Both the position numbers and the translations under genes were made by a program. From Colocasia esculenta (lineage: Eukaryota; Streptophyta; Magnoliopsida; Alismatales; Araceae), in NCBI GenBank assembly GCA_014218235.1, contig CM024758.1, positions 71,062,206-71,126,205 of the forward strand: a stretch of 64,000 nt of DNA, read 5' to 3'. The notes beneath the pieces were generated by a model. That model had not been told where the DNA came from. It ran no database searches and saw only the letters and a program-made list of their open reading frames with translations. The stretch's first letter is position 1; each line of letters starts with the position of its first letter. Positions 1 to 12,091 of the stretch are shown here, one piece after another.

Positions 1-556
1 CACCGTTCAGGTTTCCATCACCATGGGACTCTACCGTTCAGGTTTTCTGTACCATGGGAGGCCACCGTTAAGGTTTTCTTCACTGTGGAAGGGCCACTGT
101 TCAGGTTCCCTTCACTGTGGAAGGCCACCGTTCAGGTTTCCTTCACCATGGGACTCCACCGTTCAGGTGTTCTTGTTACATGGGAGGCCACCGTTAAATT
201 TTCCTTCACTGTGGAAGGCCACCGTTTGGGTTTTCTTTACTGTGGAAGGCCACCGTTCAGGTTTCCTTTACCATGGGAGTCCACCGTTCAGGTTTCCTCC
301 ACTGTGGAAGGCCACCATTCAAGTTTCTTCACTGTGGAGGTCACCAGCCAGATTTCTTTCACTGTGGAAGGCCACCGTTCAGACTGTTTGCCTATGGGAA
401 GCCACCGTTTAAACCTGCTTGTTTGTTTGAGGGCCACCAGTCAGGACTGAACTTGATTTGGGAGCCACCGTTGAGGAGTATTCCTGATTGGGGGTCACCG
501 TTCATGACTGTGCCTGATTTAGGAGCACCGACCTGGTTTGTGCCCATAAGGAGTCT
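1..556. repeat. 31-bp tandem array (about 18 degenerate units)
   Basis: Units of 29-32 bp, each opening with a CCGTTCAGG-like core and closing with a TGGAAGGCCA or TGGGAGGCCA-like end, run head to tail from the window edge and decay toward 550. Three units make 93 bp, so open frames persist by chance; the translated products are repeat artefacts with no domain. The array is probably longer to the left. Such minisatellites are known inside the untranslated regions of plant LTR elements; whether this one belongs to the element whose 3' LTR lies at 27765 is only inference. Confidence 0.93.
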
Positions 557-1339
557 ATTGTTTCAATCCCCTTTACTCCTCTCTTGATGTATATGTGATC
601 GGTGGTCATTATAACCACCGATTCATGAGCATATGCTAAGGAAGGGTTAAACAGAAATAATACATTGTCCGGGTGTGACGCCTTTCGGTTTTGGCACCTA
701 ACGGTCTCTTCTTGAGAACGACTTGAGAACCGGTGCCGTGTGCCATGATGTTGTTGCCCTCGGCATCAACGTCATTGTTGGCACCGTCTCCATCAAGGTG
801 GACGGGTGTCATGGAAACCCCCCCCCCCCCAACGTGCAAACTAAGGGGAGGTGCTGCCAGATTTTTTCTGTGATGATTTCCGAACATGTTTTTCCAATAT
901 AGTCATCGGGCAACTTGTGTTCCGACCTGGCACCATCGGCAAATATCATGTCGCCACTGCACGGCGAACACCATCTCGTGTGCACCACCTCGAGTTTATA
1001 AGTGGTTGCATTAAGGTGTCACCCCAACATATGGTGGGCAGGGGTGGTTATTATCATGTCGGGTTCTATCAAATGACCTGGTCTTATTCCGTCATATCGT
1101 GGTTCCTCGGGCTTATTGTATATTTTGCATGCAAGAGTAAGACAAATAAATGCCGGTGTGACATATGTCACTCGATCAACACGTCGAACATGAAAACAAA
1201 TAAATGAGTTAAATAATGATGTAATAATAATACTGATAGATGGATAATGATAATAAAAAAATCCAACTAACAATAAAAAAATAATAAATGGTAAATAAGG
1301 TAAAAGTAAAAAATGGAATAAGTAAGAAAGGGGAGGCGC
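557..1339. other. Unassigned intergenic DNA
   Basis: No coding region, RNA gene or clear transposon end was recognised. It contains a run of 13 C at 818-830 and ends in an A-rich stretch with AATAAT/AAAAAT strings from about 1215 to 1330. Because the 31-bp repeats resume immediately after it, this segment may be an old insertion into one longer array. Confidence 0.5.
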
Positions 1340-1460
1340 CAACCAAGGCACGTTCAGCTTTTCAAGTGCATATAGAAGCCACCGTTCAGCATCTTGCCCA
1401 TGTATACCCCCACCGTCAGCACCCTCACATACAACAATAGCCACCGTTCAGCTTAACAGT
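1340..1460. repeat. Second block of the 31-bp repeat
   Basis: Four degenerate units with the core CCACCGTTCAGC recur near 1350, 1379, 1410 and 1441, i.e. at 31-32 bp spacing, the same period and core as the array at 1-556. The phase and sequence match make common origin very likely. Confidence 0.8.
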
Positions 1461-2167
1461 CACAATTGCATGCATGCGCATCCCATGCTCTTGTTGGTGC
1501 TGTCTCATTTGATTAAACATGAAAGAAATTAGTAATGAGTGAATAAACCTGTAGCAAGTAAACAACAGTTGACAAGAGAAGTCAAATAAATCAAGTCCTC
1601 TCGACAGGCTCAAATAACATAACTAAATATGCAAGAATCAATAACCAGCTTAAAGAAAAGAACCAAATCAGACGATTCTGAAACAAAATTCAAATAAGTT
1701 TTAAACCTAAATAATAAAAGATATTGGAAATCGAATAAAACCTCATACCCAATCAAATAATCAAACAACATCAAATCAAACCAAAAAACAACAAATAAAA
1801 ATACAATCTCAATCATAAAAGACCAGTTACAAAAAAAAAAGAGAAAAGAAATGCAAGACATCAATGGAATAAAATCAAATCAAATCAAATGTTATTGAAA
1901 CAAATTCAACCTTTTTTTTAATAAATCTGAAATAATGTTAAAATGAGTCGAGTGTTATATTTTGGTCGTCTCGCGTTAGGCGCCATTGAATTTACATTTC
2001 TACGCGTATCCTTTATCGGATGTCTCCATTTTAGGCCATGAGACTTTCTAATCTGGCGATTAATCAAGTGTTTTCCCTCTTAGATGGATGTAATTACGTC
2101 GTTGCATTTAGGCAACAGCGGATCTTGATCCCAACCCGATCTCCATTTTCGTTTGACGAAGTCAAAC
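1461..2167. other. AT-rich flank of gypsy element E1
   Basis: No gene is visible. A small (AAATC)n microsatellite lies at 1872-1890. The last five bases, CAAAC at 2163-2167, are the left target-site duplication of E1, so this segment was originally continuous with the sequence at 21877 onward. Confidence 0.7.
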
Positions 2168-3877
2168 TGTAGCACCCCGGAAATTTTAATTGCAATTTTT
2201 TTTTGTATAAATAGAAATAAATAATTTTCATAATATCAGAGTATTTAAAACATATGTATCATTATCGTATGTGCTAAACCACATTGAAAAATTCCGTAAA
2301 ATTATAAATCGACCCCACACATTATTCCTAAAGGTTCCACGAAGAAATTTGTGCAACAAAAAATCAGATTAGCCAAGTTTAAAGTGTTTTGCGACTTATT
2401 ATCGTAATTCATAGATAAGTCGAAAAATCATTATCACACGTACTTGGATGAGTTAGAAAATTAAATAAAAATCATATATGGACTTTAAAAATATCCTCTA
2501 GTGACCCACCAAGAAATTTGGTTCAATAAAAATAATTTAGGCTAGGTTTAAGAGCTATTGTGACCAATTATCCAAATTAGGAACAAGTCTGAAAACCTTT
2601 AACACGGAAATACGACGCAATCAAAAATTAAATAAAAGTGTTGGAGAGGCTTCCAACATTATATATTAATGACCCAATATCTTAATTGGGCCAAGGGACC
2701 ACATATGACCTAAAAATCAAATGAAGTAAGAAAATGCATGAAAATTCGTAACCATAAATAAGCTGAAATTAGAAAGTGGTAATTAGGGTTAAATGGGAGG
2801 CAATCATGCACTCTTGGCCGCCCAAATTCGTGCCTACCCACCCATGGAGGTTGCTTGATGGCCAAGACTCTCTAACGGAGGGAGAGATCTTCAAATTATG
2901 GAAGACACAAGGCAATCGCGCAACCCTTCTTTCCTAGTTACAATAGGACTCCTAATCCCTTGGTTCTTAAATACTCTTCACCCAAACCCTAGGGATGAGT
3001 TTACAACTTGTTGGGGTCATGTGGAGGAGCTCTTGGTGGCTAGGGAGCTATGGATCGACCACAAGAAGGACATCTTCTTCCCTCGTTCGTCTGCTGCGAC
3101 CTACATAAACCATCCACTTGAAGTCGATCAAAGGTTGGCCAAACCTAAACGAAACCTTGAAAGGCATATACCCCTGGAAAGAGGGTCACATCTATGTTCT
3201 AACCCAAGTGGAATGCCCAAATTCCATGCAGTATACATGGAGTAATAGGCGTTCTTCAAACAGTGGTCTGAACACAGGTTTTTTGGAAAATGGGACTTCT
3301 TCAAATGAAAAGTAGGTTTTCTCGGGCCAAACCTTAACATATCCTATACCAATGTGTAGAGCATCAAGTTACCTTTCGTTTCCAACTGGTTTCATCTAAT
3401 TTCAAAGAGTATATTTTGAATTATAAGCATTTTTCCAAAGTCGCGCACAGTTAGGGCTTTTCCCGTTCTTTATATGTTGCATGTGATTCAAGACCGAATT
3501 AGAGCAAACCACAACATGAATGTTTTGTGATAGTTGTCTTGGTCATGTGTTGTTTGAACATTTTGTCTAATGTCAATAGTTAGAGAGTTATAAGCATGGT
3601 AAGAGGGTCGCTGCATGATACTACGTTTTCAGGTAGCACTTGGTTCTACATTGTGTTTGACTTGATTCAAGCCTGTCGAAACCATCCTTGTTTTCTAATT
3701 CCGATTTATTGGAAGCACCCTTGCATGTCTAGGTTGGTTTAATTTGGTTTCGTGATTTTTCATGCACTGTACAATTGTTCTTAATTTTAGAACAACCCTA
3801 TGTCAAAATAAGGAAAGTCTGGTCCGCAATCCAAAGCACTGTCCTTTCTCTGTCGGATTCAGACGCAGACCCTGTGA

Positions 3878-4036
3878 ACGTGACGACCCAAGAGGTCGCA
3901 TTCTGAGGTCTTGTTGCAATAGCAAACCCGTCACGTTCTGAATGCGACAAGTACCCCGTCGCTATCTCTCTGCCTGTTCTGACTGCCTTGTCGCGTTCTG
4001 TCCCGACCCCATCGTGACCCTTACTGGGTGCGTCGC
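3878..4036 (+). repeat. CpG motif cluster in E1 5' LTR
   Basis: Variants of GTCGCRTTCTG and its complement GAACGYGAC recur roughly every 20-30 bp. The 3' LTR carries the matching cluster near 19910-20100. Other LTR families in the window amplify different CpG-centred words in the same general part of the LTR. Confidence 0.7.
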
Positions 4037-5405
4037 GACCTCAGTATTTTGCCTAAAACCTCACTTTTTTTTCTTGCAAATCTTACCACTATACCTGAGG
4101 TCTGTTTAAATATGATATTTTAGCGTGTAATTCACATGTCTTAGGTCTGATCATTACATGATGTCTACTTAATGGCTTAAAAGTGTTTAACACATTAAAA
4201 AGCCTCAATTATATGAAGATTATTCTAATTGCTTTCTTAATGATATGATCATTCATGAAACTTATGATTTGCTCTTGTTACTATTCTAGCTTGATTAAAA
4301 TGATAATTATTATCTGATAATCTTGCAAACCCATGTGTAGTTAAATGCATTGTTCAATTCGTGCCATTATGTTAAGTGCTTTTCCACGAGTTGGAAACCG
4401 ATGGTTTGAGAATTGAGACACGCGTACATCACTACACACTTGCACATCTAGGCAGCCTTTTCTTGGGAATTCGGAAGCTCTCTACCGATCATTCTGAATC
4501 GGTAGACTAGCGACTTTTTCTCCAAGGCCTCCGTAAATCTCCTCTGACCATGGATTCCCACATGGTCAATGAGTTGGTTGTACCATTGAAGTTCCCTGAA
4601 AATAGCGTGCACTTCCTCTCTCATCTTGTTCTCGTGAGTGTGATTTACAATCTACACTAAAGCCATTAATGTAAAGAATGAATTAAAGTATAAATTGTAC
4701 TGTTATACTTCCAAATTTATCTCTCGACCATTGTTCTCATGAAATCATGTTCAATTTTCTTATTTCTTGTTCTCATCATCATCGTGAACATGACATTACA
4801 CATGCTTACATTTGAAATTGTCATTGGCCATTATTAATGATTGTGGCTATCTACATTTAAAATTTAAGTGAGATGCTGACCGGCATGGCGAGTGTCCAAG
4901 GGCTCCAGTTTAGCCCCAATGATGAAGAGTCATAAATATACTGTTAACCATGGGGTATAATGATAACTGGCGTTGCATCTGCACTGGGAGTCGTACGTGC
5001 GTGTTGAATGATAGATACAATAACCACATACACGTGTCCTGGTGTACATTCTTGATGGATCTTTTCTTGGTGTACATTAGTGTCTACGTGCCTGATTAGT
5101 GTTACATGATCATGCTCGTGCGTGCTTGCTTGCTTGCGTGATATGGCCATCCTGAATTTATTACAAGTAGTGATATCTTGCGTTCTTGACATCAAGTGAA
5201 ATCTTGCGTGCTTGTACAAAGTTATCCGTTGCTAGTTCTATCTTGTCATCTTGTTCTATCATGATCACTCTATCTAGCTTGTTTCATGTATCATGTTTTA
5301 ATGAGTTTTATTCGTACATGCATATCATGACAACCATCGTGCTTACCTAGTTCTAAATTGCTAATCACTTATATCATTGCCCGCGCATTGAGATATAAAT
5401 CCTAC

Positions 5406-5444
5406 TGGGCTAGTTTGCTCATTCCCTACTTTTACCCAATCTAG
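5406..5444 (+). promoter_or_regulatory. Conserved LTR stem-loop plus TAG|GT (E1 5' LTR)
   Basis: TGGGC (5406-5410) pairs with GCTCA (5417-5421), with one G-T pair that is a G-U wobble in RNA, closing a 6-base loop. A pyrimidine-rich tract follows and ends in TAG|GTGACT at 5444, 374 bp before the LTR end. The same arrangement with different stem bases is present in every other LTR of the window that reaches this region. Confidence 0.7.
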
Positions 5445-5824
5445 GTGACTATGAAGTTCAAGAGGAAGAGCAAGTCGAGGATGGGAATGCGTCCGAGTGA
5501 AGAGCATTCCAACTATGAGTCTAGTTATAGTAGTTTGCTTTGAGTGTTAGACTCATGTAGTAGGAAGTGAGGAATAAATGTAATTTCCCTTTTTATTGAG
5601 TCTTAGTCCTGTAATAGTTTCCATTTGGAATACAATGAGTTGAGATTTGAATACAAGATTAGTTGAGTTCAATATTTGGGCCCTATGATGATGTATGTTA
5701 TTATACATTAGTGTGTGCTAGCTAGAGGCTTATTTGCCGACTGTTCACGTCTCGGGATATCGTCTCGAATTATATTCCACATTATTAATATCCACTGCGT
5801 AATTCTCGGGACGTGATAGTTTAT

Positions 5825-5837
5825 TTGTATCAGAGGC
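5825..5837 (+). other. Primer-binding site of E1 (initiator-Met tRNA type)
   Basis: TTGTATCAGAGGC lies 7 bp after the 5' LTR and is a degenerate match to TGGTATCAGAGC, the complement of the initiator-Met tRNA 3' end. Confidence 0.8.
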
Positions 5838-6058
5838 TAGGAATACCAAATAGGATATATGTCTCAGGAATAGGAGATACCTATGGAACCTAGGTCATGG
5901 AAATTAAATACAGTACCTAGTGAGAATGGGTAGAGACTGGGAATATGTTGGCAAGAATTAAAACACTCCTACCCATTGACTCTGATAATGTATGTAGAGA
6001 CATTAATTGGTTTCCATCCTCTTCTCAGGAACCCTCATAACTCTCTCACTCAACCGCA

Positions 6059-6633
6059 ATGGCTCGTAACCAATGGCAAGCTATGCAAGAAACAACAGCT
6101 GGATTGACTCAGGCCCTACAAAATGTGGTTCAGGCTGGAAATCAGGCTGCTGCAGTTAGAAACGGAGCCGGTGATCTGCACCGTAATTTTAGGAGTTTGA
6201 ACCCTCCTCGTTTCTTGGGATCCCCTGATCCTGACGAAGCAGAGAACTGGCAGGAGGAGATAGAAAGGATCTTCCAAGTCATGCAATGCACTAATAGGGA
6301 AAAAGTGGTACTGGCCATTTTTCAATTCACTAAGGATGCCCTAGCATGGTGGAAGGCCACATCGGCCCACCTGCCTAATGTTGACGAACTGGAGTGGGCC
6401 AGATTCCTAGTGATATTCTGGGGAAAGTATTTCTCTGAGAGAGTCAAGGAAAAGAAAGCAGCGAAGTTTTCCGCACTGAAGCAGAAAGGAATGTCCGTGG
6501 CTGAGTATGAGGCTCAGTTCGTACGTCTTGCTGTGTATGCCCCACACTTGGTGGGAACTGAAAGACTTAGGCAAATTGGTTCATGGATGGGCTCAGACCC
6601 ATGTTCATTGAAAGGCTCGACACACAAACATTC
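6059..6633 (+). pseudogene. gag: E1 gag, N-terminal part
   Basis: Gag forms the capsid/nucleocapsid of the retroelement particle. The start at 6059 is the first ATG after the leader and is preceded by a pyrimidine tract ending CAG at 6028. The retrotransposon Gag domain is clear: a LNPPRFLGSPDP entry motif, a WQEEIERIF helix, an AWWKAT motif near residue 97 and the KYFSERVKEKKAAKF and VAEYEAQFVRLAVYAP segments. A one-base frameshift near 6575 moves the last stretch to another frame, and the copia element interrupts the gene at 6633/6634. The continuation is found at 15653. Confidence 0.9.
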
Positions 6634-8121
6634 TGTAAGGAATCGATCGGGGCGCAGCGGAAACGCGATTTTCACAGATGGATATCGTTGTCGGTGGTCG
6701 GATCGAACAAAAACCGTGAACCCGCGCATAGGAAGATCCGATCTTTACCTTTACGGGGTGCGAAACTCTCGAATCTGGGGAGGAAGTGGCGCTGGAGGCG
6801 CTGGTGCTACAAGCCGTTCAAGTGTCGGCCTCCAGACGTATCCATGCGAGCTCCGGACGCAGACGGGATCTCCTCGGTCTCCACGCGTCTCCGGATCTCA
6901 ACTCCACCATGTGCCAGAGAGAGAAGAGAGAAGAGGTGGGGGCGCCCTAGAGAGAGAGAGGAGTGGGGTGGCCAGAGAGAGAGCCTGGAGCTTGGCCCAG
7001 GGTTTGACTCTCTGCTAATACTTATAGACACTGCGGTTTTTCACAAAAACCCAGTTATTATCTATAACAACCATCATGCTCAGTCTGCTCGAAACTCTAT
7101 GCGTGTGACCCTCTAGGCCCAAGTGCTAGTCCAATTTCTGCCCATTAAGCCAATAACTCTTTATTGACTTATTGCAATTAATTATATCTCATATTAATTA
7201 ATTACACAATCAATTATCATCTCACGATAATTGATCGGGCTTCCAATCAAGTTGGGTGCCAAGCAACACCACTTGATCCTGGAAAGCATTGGGGTTCAGC
7301 AACCCAATCAAGGAACCTTTTTTCGTCATCAGTTACCACGTGACTATAATCCTTCGCTTGCACAATGCTCCCGAGTGCACTTAGGGTATGGTCAACTGTC
7401 AAACCCTAATATGTGCACTCACCTGGTTAGATGCCGCATAACATATCAGAAAACTTCCTTCTGATAAGTAGTCATGCCTTGGCCAAGGACTATCAGCATC
7501 TTTCCTTAGAGCATTCACTCTCTTATTACGAGAGCGAGCATCCCATGTTGACCACACAATCACCTTCGAAGGTATTCCGCTAGATCCGAACACTTAACTG
7601 ATTAAGACCTCATGGTTAGAGATTTATAAGTCAAGGTCAAAACCTAGAAGTCCACCACAAGGTGTCCTTGGTGTCTCAGGTCTAAGGACCAATCACGCCA
7701 CTGTGACAATGAATCTAGCTGGTTGACAGTTAGGTAACATTACTATCCAGCGATTCATAACGGATCAGTTCAGTGAACTCATTCCCCAATGAGCCCTGCA
7801 GACTCACCTTAGTGTCTCCACTAAGTGACTATGAGATCAGTCACCCTCATCATATGAGCAGGGCAACCTGTACTAGTCTAACCCGATATCCGATGTCCTT
7901 CTCGAATATCCTCCGACTAGGAACAATTAAGAATATATGTTTAAAGGATATTAATCTCATTGCTATGATCTTCATCATAATTATATCCATTGCGTATATT
8001 CATAGACTTCATAATGAAACAGTAAACGAATTACACATAATGAATATAAAAGCCTTATTATTATTATCAAAGAACAAGATTGGACAAGTTATGATTGGCT
8101 TGAGGACACCCATAACTAACA
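6634..8121 (-). repeat. 3' LTR of the copia element
   Basis: Read on the minus strand it begins TGTTAGTTATGGG and ends CCTTACA. It is nearly identical to 14172-15652 with small indels. The polypurine tract abuts it at 8122. Confidence 0.96.
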
Positions 8122-8132
8122 ATCTCCCACTT
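8122..8132 (-). other. Polypurine tract of the copia element
   Basis: The minus strand reads AAGTGGGAGAT directly before the LTR start TGTTAG. The pol stop codon (8136-8138) lies only a few bases upstream, a typical copia layout. Confidence 0.9.
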
Positions 8133-8135
8133 GGA

Positions 8136-8554
8136 CTAAAGCCAATCACCTTTATGTCTTAAACCCATAAACTCTAGGTGGCGCTCAAACACGATTTGAG
8201 TCAAAGGCTTCGTCAGTGGATCTGCAATGTTGTCAACTGAAGGAACTCTTTCCACCAGTACATCTCCTCTAGTGATAATCTCCCTGATCAGGTGAAATCG
8301 CCTCAGAATGTGCTTTGACTTCTGTTGAGACCGCGGTCTTTCGCTTGTGGAATTGCCCCATTGTTGTCACACAGCAATGGGATCGGATCAGAGTCACCCG
8401 GCACCACACCAAGGTCGGTGATGAACTTCTTCATCCACACTGCCTCCTTGGCGGCTTCAGCTGCAGCAATGTACTCAGCCTCTGTCGTCGAGTCTGCAGT
8501 GGTTTCTTTCTTGGAACTCTTCCAGCTCACTGCACCTCCGTTTAAGGTGAACAC
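8136..8554 (-). pseudogene. pol: Copia RNase H domain (C-terminus of pol)
   Basis: RNase H degrades the RNA of the RNA-DNA hybrid during reverse transcription. The minus strand encodes GGAVSWKSSKKETTADS, then the STTEAEYIAAAEAAKEAVW block and LLCDNNGAI, all hallmarks of copia RNase H with the catalytic E and D residues present. A frameshift near 8330 is followed in another frame by the usual C-terminal block (DNIADPLTKPL, LEFMGLRHKGDWL) and a TAG stop at 8136-8138. Confidence 0.92.
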
Positions 8555-8643
8555 AAACCCAGATGTAGACTTGCTATCATCTGGATCTGACTAGAAACTC
8601 GAGTCAGTGTATGCCCGAAGTTTTAAGTCCCCTCCTCCATAAA

Positions 8644-9848
8644 CTAAAATATATCCTTAGTCCTTCTCAAGTACTTAAGGATACATTTCACTGCCATCCA
8701 GTGTGTTTCACCTGGATTTGCCTGATATCTGCTCGTAACACTTTGAGCAAATGCCACATCAGGCCTTGTACATAGCATGGCATACATGATAGACCCTATA
8801 GCCGAAGCATAGGGGACTCTATCCATGACTGCCCTCTCTTCAGGAGTCTTAGGAGACTGCTCCTTAGAGAGATTAATCCCATGTCTCATAGGTATGAGAC
8901 CTCTCTTGGAATTTCCATGCCAAACCTTTTGACAATGGTATCTATGTACATTGATTGGATTAAGCCAAGCATCCTCTTGGATCTATCTCTATAGATACGT
9001 ATTCCAATACGTAGGATGCTTCTCCAAATCCTTCATGGAGAAGTTCTTTGACAACCAACCTTTACTGATGATAACATCCCTACATCATTCCCCAATGAGT
9101 AAGATGTCATCAACGTAAAGTATGAGAAAAGTGATAGCACTCCCACTGATTTTCTTATACACACATGGTTCATCTTCATTCTTAATGAAGTCATAAGATT
9201 TGATAGCCTCATCAAACCTTATGTTCCAACTACGAGAAGCTTGCTTCAATCCATAGATGGACCTTTAAAGCTGCATACTTATCTGGACACTCTTTGGATG
9301 TAAAACCCTCAGGCTGTATCATATACACTTCTTCCTTAATGTTTCCATTGAGGAAAGCGTTTTTACATCCATCTGTCAGATCTCGTAATCAAAGTATGCA
9401 GCAATGGCAAGAAGAATTCTGATCGACTTTATCATAGCAACTGGTGAGAAAGTTTCGTCATAGTCAATTCCTTGCCTTAACGATACCCCTTTGCCACCAA
9501 CCTTGCCTTATAATTGTCGATCTGTCCATCTGCACCGATCTTTCTCTTAAAGATCCACTTACACCCAATAGGTACAATACCTTCAGGCAAGTCTACCAAG
9601 TTCCAAACTTGGTTGGTGTACATGGATTGCATCTCAGAATTCATGGCATCTCGCCATTTCCCTGACTGAGGACAATCAACAGCTCCTTTGGTAGGTCTTT
9701 GGATCATCATCCTCATTATAAGACATGCCTTCACTAATATGTCCAACATATCTTTCAGGCTGTCTAGGTACTCTACCAGACCTACGCTGAATGTGTGTAT
9801 TTCCTGAATAGGTTCCGGAACTGATGTTTCAACTGGTGGACTTTGCAC
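8644..9848 (-). pseudogene. pol: Copia reverse transcriptase
   Basis: RT copies element RNA into DNA in cytoplasmic particles. The minus-strand block at 9477-9848 encodes the N-terminal copia RT motifs (WRDAMNSEMQSM, NQVWNLVDLPEG, GCKWIFKRK, YKARLVAKGY). The catalytic YVDD is encoded at 9106-9117 but sits in a frame broken on both sides. The 8644-8889 block holds the downstream YASAIGSIMYAMLCTRPDVAFA and ILKYLRRTKD motifs that link RT to RNase H. At least three frameshifts prevent a full product. Confidence 0.92.
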
Positions 9849-9859
9849 AGTCTGTGGAT

Positions 9860-10848
9860 CTAGAACTCTTCTAGATCTACCTTACTCTCACTGTCCTCTT
9901 GGGTAAGGTACTCCTCTTCCAATAAGACAACTCTCCTGGCAACAAACACTCTTTGTTCACCAGGATGGTAAAAGTAGTACCCAAATGTTTCTTTTGGGTA
10001 TCCAACAAACCTGCACTTATCAGTTCTGGAGTCCAGTTTATCTGGGTCATGTTTCTTTACATGGGCAGGACAGCCACAGATTTTAACATGTTTAAAATCA
10101 GGCTTTCTACCCTTCCATATCTCATATGGAGTGGAAGACACAGATTTACTGGGAACCCTGTTCAGCAGATATGCCACTGACTCTAGCGCATATCCCCATA
10201 AGGAAACTGGTAACTGTGAACGGCTCATCATGGATCGCACCATGTCCAACAAGGTACGATTTCTCCTTTCCGATACACCATTCATCTGTGGTGTATAGGG
10301 AGGAGTCCATTGAGAAAGGATACCATTGTCCTTTAAGAATTGTGTGAACTCTGTACTTAGTATTCACTTCCTCGGTCTGACCGTAGGATTTTAATACTCT
10401 TTCCAGTTTGTTTCTCAACTTCATTCTTAAATTCTTGGAATTTCCCAAAGGCTTCAGATTTGTACTTCATTAAGTAAACAATCCGAACCTTGAGTAGTCA
10501 TTCGTGAATGTAATGAAGTATGAGTAGCCACCCTTGGCTTGGGTAGACATTGGACCACATACATACGAATGTATTAGTTCCAATATGTCCTTGGCCCTAT
10601 CTCCATGTCCACTAAATGGAGATTTGGTCAATTACCCATTAAACAGGATCACAAGTTGCATATGATTCATAATCAAATGGATCTAAGTATCCATTCTTAT
10701 GCAACTTTTGAAGCCTATTCTCGCCAATGTGACCAAGCCTACAATGCCATAAGTAGGCAGTGTTCACACTATTCTTACTTCTCTTAGGAGAAACATCAAC
10801 ATGGAGATTTTCATAAGAGACATCAAGCAGATACAAACCATTCACCAA
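9860..10848 (-). pseudogene. pol: Copia integrase
   Basis: Integrase inserts the cDNA into the genome. The upstream block (10639-10848) is the GAG-pre-integrase segment with LWHCRLGHIGENRLQKL, which carries the zinc-binding histidines. The core follows in broken frames; the catalytic Glu region is recognisable as NGVSERRNRTLLDMVRSMM at about 10240-10290, followed by LWGYALESVAYLLNRVP and the C-terminal CRFVGYPKETFGYYFY motif typical of copia integrases. Frameshifts lie near 10290, 10450 and 10640. Confidence 0.92.
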
Positions 10849-10874
10849 ACTTGCTAAAGCAACTAGTTTATTTC

Positions 10875-11249
10875 TTAAAAATAAACTGAACTATTGTTCT
10901 CAATGGTAAACATGTATCCAATTCTGTCTAAACAAGAAACAGAAATAATGTTCTTAATGATACTAGGCACATAGTAGCAATCATCTAATAAAAGTAAATC
11001 TCCAGAAGGTAACTTGAGCTTCACTGTCCCCACAGTGTGTGCACCAACACTTGTGCCGTTTCCAAGCCTCAAGTTCACCTCGCCCTTGCTCAGCTTCCTT
11101 CTACTTGTCAGCACCTGCACATCATTGCAGATATGAGAAGCACATCCAGTGTCTAAAACCCAAGATGTAGAATCTCTAATAGACAAGTGAAGATCTATCA
11201 TATAGATACCTGAAGCTTCGCCAAGCTTCTGCTTCTCCTGAGCCTTCAT
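10875..11249 (-). pseudogene. pol: Copia aspartic protease
   Basis: The protease cleaves the Gag-Pol polyprotein. The signature WVLDTGCASHICND (catalytic Asp followed by Thr-Gly) is visible about 28 residues into this block, followed by LRLGNGTSV and LLLDDCYYVPSIIKNIISV, both standard downstream copia protease motifs. Confidence 0.92.
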
Positions 11250-12037
11250 TGCAAGATAGTCCTTGCAATTTCTTTCCAGTGCCCCTTTTTCTTACAGTGG
11301 AAGCACTCGCCTTTTCTTCTCCTTTGCTTATGTCCTTCTTTTGTTTCTGCCTAGACTGCTTCTTTGCATTGCCTTTCTTAAAGGCTTGCCCTGCTCTCCT
11401 CTTCTTGTTGGACTTTCCAACCATGAGAACAGTGGGCTTTTCCTTCTTAAGGTTGCCCTCAGCAGTCTTCAGCATGTTGAGCATCTCAGCTAAACTCACC
11501 TCAATTTGTTCATTGTGAAGTTCATAATGAACTGGGAATATGAATTTGGAAGTGACTGGAGAATGAGGTTCGTGCTTAGTTCCTTGTCAAGAGGAAAACC
11601 AAGCCCTTCGAGCCTCTCAATCCACTCTATCATCTTCAGCACATGAGATTGTACTGAAGACCCCTCTGCCATGCGAGCTTGAACAGGGCCTTGGATATCT
11701 CATATCTCTCCACCCTGCTCTGCTCTTCAAAGAGCTCCTGCAAGTGCTGCATGATGGATCTAGCATCCATGTTCTCATGCTGCCTTTGCAACTCATTGCT
11801 CATTGAGGCAAGCATGTAGCATTGGGCCAGAGTGGAATCCTCCTTCCACTTCGCAAACTCAAGTGTTTCCCCTTCAGGTGCATCAAGGGGTGGTTCAGCT
11901 GGGATCTCACCCTCCAGGACATAGGCAATGCGCTCAGACCTGAGGACAATCTTCAGGTTTCTGAGCCAATCCGAGTAGTTCGGGCCTGTCAATCTGTTGG
12001 CATCCAGTATGCCACGGAGTGGGTTACCTGACGACAT
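11176..12037 (-). pseudogene. gag: Copia gag
   Basis: The start codon at 12037 opens a clean 133-residue block with MSSGNPLRGILDANRLTGP, NYSDWLRNLKIVLRSER and the SIMQHLQELFEEQSRVERYE helix, which is the UBN2-type copia Gag domain. A frameshift near 11650 displaces the rest. The basic lysine-rich tail and one CX2CX4HX4C-type zinc knuckle (CFHCKKKGHW, around 11260-11300) remain recognisable, the last cysteine being out of frame. Confidence 0.9.
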
Positions 12038-12091
12038 TTTTGCCTATAAAGGAAATGTAAACACAATTAGCAGATGTTCATAATAATAATT

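Larger units (their letters stand above)
2168..5818 (+). repeat. 5' LTR of E1
   Basis: It starts TGTAGCACCCCGG and ends GTGATA (expected CA, mutated to TA); the 3' copy ends GTGACA. It matches 18212-21871 throughout with scattered substitutions and small indels. Internal landmarks are a cluster of GTCGC-type CpG motifs (about 3880-4035), a block around 4435-4600 shared with other LTRs of this window, and a stem-loop followed by TAG|GT at 5406-5444. Confidence 0.95.

Noticed and set aside
1..556. CRISPR-like array
   Set aside because: Repeats are contiguous without unique spacers, degenerate, and the surrounding DNA is clearly eukaryotic.
23..587. Three overlapping open frames of 104-129 codons as protein genes
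   Set aside because: They translate the 31-bp tandem repeat in three frames; the open frames follow from the period (three units = 93 bp) and have no start context or domain.
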